Of a stretch of DNA of 5,697 nt, positions 1-5,305 are shown piece by piece. The stretch's first letter is position 1. Each line of letters opens with the position of its first letter. Under the pieces are notes generated by a model. It was not told the origin of the DNA. It searched no databases and was given only the letters and a program-made list of their open reading frames with translations. The position numbers and the translations under genes were made by a program. The DNA is from Pseudomonadota bacterium (GTDB taxonomy: Bacteria > Desulfobacterota > Desulfobacteria > Desulfobacterales > RPRI01), in assembly GCA_018830925.1 (NCBI GenBank), contig JAHJRK010000268.1:1-5697 (forward strand). The letters run 5' to 3'.

Positions 1-666
1 ACTATAGTTAATGCTGTTAATGTTCCTTCTATTACGGGAGAGCTTCTGAAAAAAATCGGTCCGTTTCTTTCCCTTGCAGACAAGATGGGCAGCCTTCTTG
101 CACAACTTTCACCGGGGCCTCTCAAAGAAATCATTATCGAGTACACCGGCGATTTTGGAGGGCTTGATATGTCGCCGGTTTCAACTGCTGTTTTAAGGGG
201 CCTCCTTGTGCCTATAGTCAAGGATGATGTCAATTTCGTCAATGCCAATTTCATTGCAAAGGAAAGAGGTATAACCGTAACGGAAACGGCAAGTGCCGAA
301 TCGGAAGATTTTATAAATCTTATAACCGTTAAGGGAATTGCCGCGGATAAACAGATTACAATTGCGGGCACTATTTTCGGTAAGAAAGACGAAAGGATTG
401 TAAGAATAAACAACTTCAGGCTTGAGATGCATCCGAGCGGACATCTTGCCCTTATTCACAATCTTGATAAACCGGGCGCAATCGGGAGTATCGGAACCAC
501 TCTTGGCAAAAACAATATCAATATCGGCAGGATGCAGGTAGGCCAGGAAGAAGAGGGCGCAAGAAATATTATTTTGCTCAAGACCGATTCGCCGATACCG
601 GAACCTGTTGTTGAGGAATTGAGAGCGCTTCCTATGGTAAAAAGCGTTATACCTCTTGAGCTATAG
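1..666 (+). CDS. serA: D-3-phosphoglycerate dehydrogenase, C-terminal part (5' end outside window)
   Basis: The frame is open from base 1 to the TAG at 664-666, giving 221 visible residues, so the gene began upstream. The first visible residues (TIVNAVNVPSITGELLKKIG) match the junction where the catalytic NAD-binding domain ends and the allosteric substrate-binding (ASB) domain begins in long-form SerA. The ASB domain fills roughly visible residues 20-140. An ACT domain follows at about 147-221, with the recognisable HNLDKPGAIGSIGTTLG segment and an NIGRMQVG strand. Long-form SerA is usually about 525-530 residues, so some 300 residues, including the catalytic and nucleotide-binding motifs, lie outside. 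Known for the family: it oxidises 3-phosphoglycerate in the first step of serine synthesis in the cytoplasm, and the ACT domain commonly binds serine for feedback inhibition. An ATG at 85 exists but is internal to the conserved domain and is not the start. Identity is confident; whether serine inhibits this enzyme is inference. Confidence 0.95.
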   Translation, partial: TIVNAVNVPSITGELLKKIGPFLSLADKMGSLLAQLSPGPLKEIIIEYTGDFGGLDMSPVSTAVLRGLLVPIVKDDVNFVNANFIAKERGITVTETASAESEDFINLITVKGIAADKQITIAGTIFGKKDERIVRINNFRLEMHPSGHLALIHNLDKPGAIGSIGTTLGKNNINIGRMQVGQEEEGARNIILLKTDSPIPEPVVEELRALPMVKSVIPLEL

Positions 667-678
667 TAGAGAAAGAAG

Positions 679-783
679 TGAGGCGTGAGGCGAAAGTGGT
701 CAGGAAAGCGAGGGTCAAGGGGAAGATCGTGAATCGAATTACGAACAACGAACGACGATCAACAAACCACGAATTACAAAAGG
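679..783. repeat. Degenerate heptanucleotide repeats in the serA-DUF1844 spacer
   Basis: The 126-nt spacer holds seven consecutive 7-nt units at 728-776: cgtgaat, cgaatta, cgaacaa, cgaacga, cgatcaa, caaacca, cgaatta. C is at unit position 1 in all seven and G at position 2 in six. A perfect heptad duplication, tgaggcg twice, sits at 679-692. It is in the same 7-nt register as the 728 block, though the units between them are not similar. The last unit (777-783, caaaagg) runs into the ribosome binding site of the next gene. No hairpin or promoter is convincing here. The periodicity is read directly from the sequence; the function is unknown. Confidence 0.8.
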
Positions 784-792
784 AGAATAAAT

Positions 793-1215
793 ATGCCGGA
801 AGAAAAAAAAGATTTTATCATAAAGGACCGGAGAATTTTTTCTCAGGATAATACGGATATTGATAAGGAAAAAAAAGAGAAAGAAAAGATTCAGGATGCA
901 AAAGAGCAAGAGCCTAAAGAAGCCGGACCAACAGGTGAAAAACCAGGTAAAAGTGAGGCTCAGGCGTGTTTTCCTGAAATTAATTTCCCAACCTTTATAA
1001 TGTCTCTTAATGCATCTGCGTTTGTAAATCTTGGTATTCTTGACAATCCTAGTACCGGGAAAAAAGAAATTAATCTTGCTCTGGCAAAACAGACTATTGA
1101 TATCCTTTGTATGCTTGAAGAAAAAACCCGAGGAAATTTATCAAAAGACGAGGAAAGCATGCTGAAAAACATCCTTTATGATTTAAGAATAATTTATGTA
1201 AAGGAAAAGAAGTGA
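793..1215 (+). CDS. DUF1844 family protein
   Basis: A 140-residue protein starting at ATG 793, with AGGAG at 781-785 spaced 7 nt away. It has three parts. The N-terminal segment is short (residues 1-18) and contains IIKDRRIF, which resembles the DRR-F motif I recall at the start of many DUF1844 proteins. The linker (about 20-58) is charged and rich in K, E and P, and is probably disordered. The helical core (about 63-136) carries the family hallmarks: FPTFIMSLNASAFVNLG at 65-81, then KKEINLALAKQTIDILCMLEE at 90-110 (as two overlapping pieces), KTRGNLS, and a closing LYDLRIIYV. No signal peptide or membrane segment is seen, so it is probably cytoplasmic. The biochemical function of DUF1844 is unknown. 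Its stop overlaps the ribosome binding site of the htrA gene, so the two are probably co-expressed; a role linked to envelope protein quality control is only guilt by association. Confidence 0.85.
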   Translation: MPEEKKDFIIKDRRIFSQDNTDIDKEKKEKEKIQDAKEQEPKEAGPTGEKPGKSEAQACFPEINFPTFIMSLNASAFVNLGILDNPSTGKKEINLALAKQTIDILCMLEEKTRGNLSKDEESMLKNILYDLRIIYVKEKK

Positions 1216-1222
1216 AGGAGGT
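1215..1222 (+). promoter_or_regulatory. Ribosome binding site that decides the htrA start
   Basis: AAGGAGGT, a near-perfect Shine-Dalgarno sequence, starts on the last base of the DUF1844 stop codon (TGA 1213-1215). It stands 4 nt before ATG 1227. The alternative in-frame GTG at 1212 would read through this site as codons (KEVY) and has only a weak purine stretch upstream. ATG 1227 is therefore preferred, and the arrangement suggests translational coupling with DUF1844. Confidence 0.85.
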
Positions 1223-1226
1223 ATAT

Positions 1227-2747
1227 ATGTGGATTAATAAATTAATAAATTCAATTACACGGCGCAGAGCCGTTTTTATGGTTTTATTCCTCATAATGAT
1301 TATTCTGGGGATTTCCAGTTTAAATTCCGTTTCGGACGACAAGGCAAAAAGAAGCGGATCTGATATTTCACTTGCCGGAATGGTCTCATCAGTTACAGAG
1401 CCAAAACCGGCTGAAGTCCGGTTGATTCCCGAAAGTTTCAGCGCCCTGGCGGAAATGGCCAGTCCGGCAGTAGTAAATATCAGGACGGTTAGAACCGAAA
1501 AAACAGGAAATATATTCCGTCAGTTCCACAAGGGACCGTTCGGTGACGATGATCAGATGGAAGAATTTTTTAATAAATTTTTCAATCAGAATCAACCGAA
1601 AGAATTTAAGCAGCGAAGCCTTGGCTCAGGGTTTATAATTGATAAAGATGGTTATATAGTTACGAACAATCATGTGGTGGAAAACGCTGATAAGATAAAG
1701 GTTATCTTGAAAAACGAGAAGGAATTTGAAGCTGAAATAGTCGGGCGTGATCCCAATACGGATCTTGCTCTTATCAGGATAAAATCAGGATATAACCTGC
1801 CTGTTTTAAAAATCGGCGATTCGGATGCCCTGAAGGTGGGGCAGTGGGTGCTGGCGATAGGGAGCCCGTTTGGCCTGGAGCACACAGTTACAGCAGGAAT
1901 AGTCAGCGCAAAAGGGCGTGTAATAGGCTCAGGCCCTTATGATGATTTCATTCAGACCGATGCTTCCATTAATCCTGGCAACAGCGGCGGTCCTCTTATA
2001 AATATGAGTGGTGAGGTTATAGGCATCAATACGATCATAATAGCAGGCGGACAGGGTATAGGATTTGCGATCCCGATAAACCTGGTTAAGGGAATCGTTG
2101 AGCAATTGAAGAAACACGGAGATGTAACAAGGGGCTGGCTCGGCGTGACGATCCAGGATTTACCGGCTGACCTTGCAGAGTATATTGGAATCAAAGACGG
2201 GAAAGGCGTTCTGGTTTCTGATGTGATTCCCGGAGATCCTGCCGATAAAGCAGGGATCAGGCCAAAGGATATTATCATTGAGATTAACGGCCAAAAGATA
2301 GAATCAAGCAGAACCCTTTTAAAAATGGTTGCCGATATTGGCGTGGGAGATGTTGCTAAAATCAAGATATTACGGGACGGCAAGGAAAAGACATTCCATG
2401 TGGAAGTAGCAAAAAGAATGGACGAAAAAATTGCATCAACAAGAGATTCAATGAAAGGGCAGGCGGATGAGACAGGACTCCGGGTTGCTAATCTGACACC
2501 TGAGATAGCCAAGCGTTTTGGCATAACTGAAAAAGAGGGTGTAATCGTTGCCGGAGTTGATTCCGACGGGGAAGGCGCTGAAGCGGGGATAGCGCCGGGC
2601 GACATCATCAGAGAGGTTAATCATCAGGCTGTAAAATCGGTAAAAGATTATACCGAAGCCATTGGAAAGATTAAAAAAGGTGACACCTTTCAGATTCTCC
2701 TTTGGAGGTCGAAGGCCGGATATATTATTGCCAAGCTGAAGAAATAG
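1227..2747 (+). CDS. htrA: HtrA/DegP (Do) family periplasmic serine protease with two PDZ domains
   Basis: A 506-residue protein. An N-terminal signal or anchor follows TRRR: hydrophobic residues 15-31, with no lipobox cysteine. Whether it is cleaved is unclear. A polar, phenylalanine- and glutamine-rich stretch (about 95-130) corresponds to the regulatory LA loop. The trypsin-like domain shows the full triad: H149 in TNNHVV, D179 in DPNTDLALI, and S253 in INPGNSGGPL. The 30- and 74-residue spacings are close to those of E. coli DegP. PDZ1 covers about 301-396 (GWLGVTIQ, then DPADKAGIRPKDIIIEING). PDZ2 covers about 417-503 (GAEAGIAPGDIIREVNHQAV). Known role of the family: ATP-independent degradation, and often chaperoning, of misfolded envelope proteins. 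Two PDZ domains favour DegP/DegQ/MucD over single-PDZ DegS; I cannot separate DegP from DegQ by sequence. The gene follows DUF1844 with overlapping signals. No terminator is visible after the stop, where a heptad repeat array begins at the next base. Confidence 0.96.
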   Translation: MWINKLINSITRRRAVFMVLFLIMIILGISSLNSVSDDKAKRSGSDISLAGMVSSVTEPKPAEVRLIPESFSALAEMASPAVVNIRTVRTEKTGNIFRQFHKGPFGDDDQMEEFFNKFFNQNQPKEFKQRSLGSGFIIDKDGYIVTNNHVVENADKIKVILKNEKEFEAEIVGRDPNTDLALIRIKSGYNLPVLKIGDSDALKVGQWVLAIGSPFGLEHTVTAGIVSAKGRVIGSGPYDDFIQTDASINPGNSGGPLINMSGEVIGINTIIIAGGQGIGFAIPINLVKGIVEQLKKHGDVTRGWLGVTIQDLPADLAEYIGIKDGKGVLVSDVIPGDPADKAGIRPKDIIIEINGQKIESSRTLLKMVADIGVGDVAKIKILRDGKEKTFHVEVAKRMDEKIASTRDSMKGQADETGLRVANLTPEIAKRFGITEKEGVIVAGVDSDGEGAEAGIAPGDIIREVNHQAVKSVKDYTEAIGKIKKGDTFQILLWRSKAGYIIAKLKK

Positions 2748-2880
2748 GGGATAGTAAATAGTCGATAGTAGATAGTGAAAGTGTTCGAGGGGTCAGTAAC
2801 CAGGGATCAGTGATCAGTGATCAGTTATCAGTAGTCGGGGGCCAGAGGTCAGAAGTTACTAATAGTCTTCAGTCTATCTA
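2748..2880. repeat. Heptanucleotide tandem array downstream of htrA
   Basis: Starting on the base after the htrA stop, the sequence divides into consecutive 7-nt units without a register change: gggatag, taaatag, tcgatag, tagatag, tgaaagt, and so on to aggtcag at 2846-2852. Bases 6-7 are AG in 13 of these 15 units. The early units end in ATAG; the later ones (2790-2852) mostly end in TCAG or CCAG, including tgatcag twice exactly at 2811-2824. Weaker 7-nt words continue to about 2880. GTAGATAG at 2768-2775 is reverse-complementary to CTATCTAC at 2874-2881, so the edges could pair. There are no ORF signals and the unit is too short for a CRISPR array. Similar in style to cyanobacterial STRR heptads; function unknown. 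Confidence 0.88.
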
Positions 2881-2967
2881 CCTTCGGCCTGTTCACTTGA
2901 ATCCTCGAATCCTTCTATTAAAACTTAACTCCTAATACATAGCCATAAACCAGGAAAGAGTTGTTAT
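2881..2967. other. Remaining leader before ispE
   Basis: The whole htrA-ispE gap is 220 nt; this is its non-array part. It contains an 8-nt-period piece (gaatcctc / gaatcctt, 2899-2914). It also has a 14-bp word, 2896-2909, that recurs in inverted orientation just after ispE. The A/T-rich stretch 2916-2940 could hold a promoter, but no pair of hexamers with acceptable spacing was convincing. Confidence 0.4.
2952..2960 (+). promoter_or_regulatory. Ribosome binding site supporting the TTG start of ispE
   Basis: AGGAAAGAG lies 7 nt upstream of TTG 2968. No ATG or GTG in the correct frame lies closer to the conserved N-terminus, so this site supports the non-AUG start. Confidence 0.6.
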
Positions 2968-3801
2968 TTGAAAATACTTTCGCCTGCGAAGATAAACCTG
3001 TTTTTGCATGTTTCGGGGAAAAGGCCGGATGGATACCATGATATCGTATCTTTAATTTGCTGTGTAAGCCTGTACGATGTAATGTCTTTTGATTTTGGCG
3101 GAGGCATTACAACTGTCACGTGCACCGATCCTGAAATTCCCTGTGATGAAAGGAACCATGCTCTGAAGGCTGCGTCTCTTTTTCTCGGGAAATTCAGAAA
3201 AAATGAAGGAGTAAGGATACATATTGAAAAAAATATTCCGGCAGGGGCTGGACTTGGCGGAGGCAGCAGCAATGCTGCTACTGTTTTATCGTGTTTAAAC
3301 AAATGGTTCGGCAATCCTTTTCCTGTTGAAGAGATCATGGCAATGGGGCTCGAGATCGGAGCTGATGTCCCGTTTTTTTTGTATAGAAAACCTGCTTTAG
3401 CAACCGGAATAGGTGAAAAGCTGAAAGAATATCCTCTGAAACTGCCCTATAAGATACTGATTGTCTACCCGGGATTTGGTGTATTAACGCAGGAAGTATA
3501 TAATAATCTGAATTTGAGATTGACAAATTGCAAAAATAAACTTAAAAAGCTCATTTTCGTACAGGAATTTCATGCAAAGCTTCTTTGCAATGATCTCGAA
3601 TCCGTTACTGTTTCAAAATATCCTGAAATAAATGAGGCTAAAGAGGCCATTTTGAAACAGGGCGCAGCCGGGGCTCTTATGTCTGGAAGCGGATCGTCTG
3701 TATTCGGCCTTTTTCCCGATAATGACAGTGCAATAAATGCAGGGAATGTTCTTTCGCAAAACCGCAGGTGGCGGGTTTTTGTTGTTGATGCAATATGTTA
3801 A
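2968..3801 (+). CDS. ispE: 4-diphosphocytidyl-2-C-methyl-D-erythritol kinase
   Basis: A 277-residue protein, close to E. coli IspE (283). The start is TTG 2968: the encoded MKILSPAKINLFLHV aligns with the family N-terminus, whose lysine (K8 here) is catalytic. The GHMP-kinase motifs are all present: SPAKINLFL (5-13), RPDGYHDI (19-26), the ATP-binding glycine-rich loop PAGAGLGGGSSNAA (91-104), GADVPFFL with the probable catalytic D133, and the C-terminal GALMSGSGSSVFGLF (235-249). Known function: ATP-dependent phosphorylation of the 2-hydroxyl of CDP-methylerythritol in the cytoplasm, a step of the non-mevalonate (MEP) isoprenoid pathway. It is followed by tRNA-Gln, prs and rplY, the arrangement recalled from Pseudomonas and other Proteobacteria, which supports orthology. 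The gene is intact. The spacers on both sides carry tandem repeats and one shared inverted 14-bp word. Confidence 0.96.
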   Translation: MKILSPAKINLFLHVSGKRPDGYHDIVSLICCVSLYDVMSFDFGGGITTVTCTDPEIPCDERNHALKAASLFLGKFRKNEGVRIHIEKNIPAGAGLGGGSSNAATVLSCLNKWFGNPFPVEEIMAMGLEIGADVPFFLYRKPALATGIGEKLKEYPLKLPYKILIVYPGFGVLTQEVYNNLNLRLTNCKNKLKKLIFVQEFHAKLLCNDLESVTVSKYPEINEAKEAILKQGAAGALMSGSGSSVFGLFPDNDSAINAGNVLSQNRRWRVFVVDAIC

Positions 3802-3810
3802 AAAAAAGGG

Positions 3811-3967
3811 TTCGAGGATTCAAGGGTTCAAGGGCGAAGGCGCTGAAAAGCAAGGGTCAAAGGCACAGAGGTGTGAGGCGTAAGTCGGATCACGAAATAT
3901 GAAATCTGAAATATTTTAGCAATTTCATATTTTTAATTTGTTTCGGTATTCGATATTCGAAATTCGG
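3811..3967. repeat. Mixed 8-nt and 7-nt repeats in the ispE-tRNA-Gln spacer
   Basis: Three separate periodic blocks fill most of this 191-nt spacer. The first has octads: ttcgagga, ttcaaggg, ttcaaggg at 3811-3834. The second has heptads: cgaaata, tgaaatc, tgaaata at 3893-3913. The third has heptads: gtttcgg, tattcga, tattcga, aattcgg at 3940-3967. Between the first and second lies non-periodic sequence that nevertheless shares exact words with other spacers: aaggcacagagg at 3860-3871 recurs at 5178-5189, and gtgaggcgt at 3873-3881 recurs at 678-686. Function unknown. Confidence 0.8.
3895..3934 (+). terminator. AT-rich hairpin followed by Ts, possible weak terminator
   Basis: AAATATGAAAT (3895-3905) is perfectly complementary to ATTTCATATTT (3922-3932), giving an 11-bp stem with a 16-nt loop and two more Ts directly after the stem. 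It lies between ispE and tRNA-Gln, where a terminator would make sense. The stem has only one G:C pair and the loop is large, so termination efficiency is doubtful. Part of the left arm comes from the heptad repeat. Confidence 0.35.
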
Positions 3968-3971
3968 ATTT

Positions 3972-3980
3972 TGTTATTTT
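3972..3980 (+). promoter_or_regulatory. Possible extended -10 promoter element for tRNA-Gln
   Basis: TGTTATTTT reads as an extended -10 (TG, one base, then TATTTT at 3975-3980). It lies 12 nt before the mature tRNA 5' end, leaving a leader of only a few bases. No good -35 hexamer is seen at the expected distance, where the heptad block lies. Weak support. Confidence 0.3.
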
Positions 3981-3992
3981 AACACCGGACAC

Positions 3993-4067
3993 TGGGGCGT
4001 CGTCAAGCGGTAAGACACAGGATTTTGGTTCCTGCATCCGGAGGTTCGAATCCTCCCGCCCCAACCA
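3993..4067 (+). tRNA. tRNA-Gln (anticodon UUG), CCA encoded
   Basis: A complete cloverleaf of 75 nt. The acceptor TGGGGCG (3993-3999) pairs with CGCCCCA (4057-4063), including the U1-A72 pair typical of glutamine tRNAs. The D stem is GTC (4002-4004) with GAC (4014-4016). The anticodon stem CAGGA/TCCTG (4018-4022, 4030-4034) encloses loop TTTTGGT with anticodon TTG at 4025-4027. The variable loop is 5 nt. The T stem GGAGG/CCTCC (4040-4044, 4052-4056) encloses TTCGAAT. Discriminator A4064 is followed by genomically encoded CCA at 4065-4067. It reads CAA and, with wobble, CAG codons. Its place between ispE and prs is a recurrent arrangement in Proteobacteria. Confidence 0.98.
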
Positions 4068-4215
4068 AGAGAGCAAGTTGTTAGGCGCCGTTACGAAATA
4101 ACTATTACATTTCAGACCATTTTGCTACGTGTTACGGCTTCTTATGCAGTTCACGAAGTTCCAATGTTAGGGTTATTTTTGAACAACGGCTTAACCAATA
4201 AAAAACGAGAAAAAA
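4068..4215. other. tRNA-Gln to prs spacer, no gene, no heptad texture
   Basis: 148 nt with no ORF of note. Unlike the other spacers it shows no 7- or 8-nt periodicity. It contains a short palindromic core (GGCGCC, 4085-4090), a repeated 7-mer (acggctt, near 4134 and 4186), and integron-core-like words GTTAGGC (4080-4086) and GCTTAAC (4189-4195), which by themselves are not enough to call an attC site. It presumably holds the prs promoter, but no hexamer pair was convincing. Confidence 0.4.
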
Positions 4216-5154
4216 ATGAATGACTATGTGATTTTTTCGGGCAACTCAAATCCTGAACTTTCAAACAAAATTTGTGATTATTTAAAAGTTCCGCTGGGCG
4301 GAGCCAAGGTTAAAACCTTCAGTGATGGGGAGATCCAGATCGAAATAAATGAAAACGTCAGGGCAAAGGACGTTTTTGTAATTCAATCAACATGTTTTCC
4401 TGTAAATGACAACCTTGTTGAGTTGCTTCTAATGATTGACGCATTCAAACGCTCTTCGGCGCGGAGAATAACCGCGGTTATTCCATATTACGGTTATTCA
4501 AGGCAGGATAAGAAGGTGGCTCCACGTGTTCCGATAAGCGCAAGATTGGTTGCCGATCTTCTAATTGTTGCGGGAACCAACAGAGTAATTACAATGGATC
4601 TGCATGCGGGACAGATTCAGGGTTTTTTTAATATTCCGGTCGACAACCTGTTTGCGGCTCCGTTTATTATTGAATATATAAAATCGACGTTTCGGAATAA
4701 TCTTGTTATAGTCTCTCCTGACGCAGGAGGTGCGGAAAGGGCAAGGGCTTATGCAAAGCGTCTTAATTGCGACCTGGCTGTGATCGATAAACGGCGTGAG
4801 GCTCCAAACAAGGCAAAAGCCATGTCGGTTATTGGAGAGGTGAGCGGAAAGATTGCAATAATTCTTGATGACATGGTTGATACTGCAGGTACCCTTACGG
4901 AGGCTTCGGCTGCAATTATGGAGAATGGAGCGAAAGAAGTTCACGCCTGCTGTTCGCATCCTGTTTTATCCGGTCCGTCAGTGCAGCGCATAAATGATTC
5001 GGCTTTAAAGAGCATTGTTGTAACAGATTCGATACCTTTGAGAGAAGAAGCTTTAAAATGCTCTAAAATTGAGGTATTATCAATATCAAAACTCGTTGGA
5101 GAGGCAATAATCCGTAGCTATAATGGAGATTCTGTGACCTCCCTGTTTGTATAA
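4216..5154 (+). CDS. prs: Ribose-phosphate pyrophosphokinase (PRPP synthetase)
   Basis: A 312-residue protein, essentially the length of the bacterial class I enzyme (E. coli 315). The N-terminus MNDYVIFSGNSNPEL aligns with the family, so ATG 4216 is the start even though the upstream sequence is A-rich with only a weak GAG as Shine-Dalgarno. Motifs in order: FSDGEIQIEINENVRA (35-50), the ATP-binding RQDKK (96-100), MDLHAGQIQGFF (127-138) with the catalytic-site histidine H130, SPDAGGAERA (167-176), the flexible-loop lysine-arginine segment DKRREAPN (191-198), and the PRPP/ribose-5-phosphate binding loop DDMVDTAGT (218-226). Known function: transfer of pyrophosphate from ATP to ribose 5-phosphate, making PRPP for nucleotide, histidine and tryptophan synthesis in the cytoplasm. 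It sits between tRNA-Gln and rplY, as in many Proteobacteria. Intact, nothing broken. Confidence 0.97.
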   Translation: MNDYVIFSGNSNPELSNKICDYLKVPLGGAKVKTFSDGEIQIEINENVRAKDVFVIQSTCFPVNDNLVELLLMIDAFKRSSARRITAVIPYYGYSRQDKKVAPRVPISARLVADLLIVAGTNRVITMDLHAGQIQGFFNIPVDNLFAAPFIIEYIKSTFRNNLVIVSPDAGGAERARAYAKRLNCDLAVIDKRREAPNKAKAMSVIGEVSGKIAIILDDMVDTAGTLTEASAAIMENGAKEVHACCSHPVLSGPSVQRINDSALKSIVVTDSIPLREEALKCSKIEVLSISKLVGEAIIRSYNGDSVTSLFV

Positions 5155-5177
5155 GGCTTTTTAGTCGCAGCGGGGCT

Positions 5178-5239
5178 AAGGCACAGAGGCACAAAGCAAA
5201 ATAAATCAGAAACTTAACACTTAACCAGAGACCAGAAAC
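5178..5239. repeat. Short tandem repeats in the prs-rplY spacer
   Basis: An octad pair, ggcacaga / ggcacaaa, lies at 5180-5195. It overlaps the 12-mer aaggcacagagg (5178-5189), which also occurs at 3860-3871. Four heptads follow at 5212-5239: acttaac, acttaac, cagagac, cagaaac. The rest of the 151-nt spacer has no clear structure apart from the rplY ribosome binding site. No terminator was found after prs. Confidence 0.7.
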
Positions 5240-5291
5240 GGACGATTCAAGATAGTCGGGCAAATGAGGATGTTTTGCAAAGGTCTCAATT

Positions 5292-5297
5292 AGGAGG
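5292..5297 (+). promoter_or_regulatory. Ribosome binding site supporting the TTG start of rplY
   Basis: A perfect AGGAGG, 8 nt before TTG 5306. No ATG or GTG in frame lies between it and the conserved N-terminus, so it fixes the start of the truncated rplY. Confidence 0.85.
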
Positions 5298-5305
5298 AAA
5301 TACTC

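Noticed and set aside
1212..1226. GTG at 1212 as the htrA start
   Set aside because: It would place the strong AAGGAGGT inside the coding sequence; ATG 1227 has that site at proper spacing.
1952..2608. 218-codon open frame on the minus strand inside htrA
   Set aside because: It lies antisense to the protease and PDZ domains, shows no recognisable domain, and is explained as a shadow of a strongly conserved gene.
2748..2880. CRISPR-like array after htrA
   Set aside because: Units are 7 nt with no separate repeat and spacer parts, and no cas genes are present.
2897..2938. Promoter TTGAAT with TATTAA or TAATAC for ispE
   Set aside because: The spacings (13 nt, or over 30 nt) do not fit a sigma-70 promoter.
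4078..4108. Promoter TTGTTA / TATTAC for prs
   Set aside because: Only four of six matches in each hexamer, with a 19-nt spacing; not better than chance in AT-rich sequence.
4080..4195. A complete integron attC site or gene cassette
   Set aside because: The core words are present, but their order is outward-facing on the + strand and no matching second half or L boxes could be found.
5155..5305. Intrinsic terminator after prs
   Set aside because: The only T-run (5157-5162) is not preceded by a stable hairpin.
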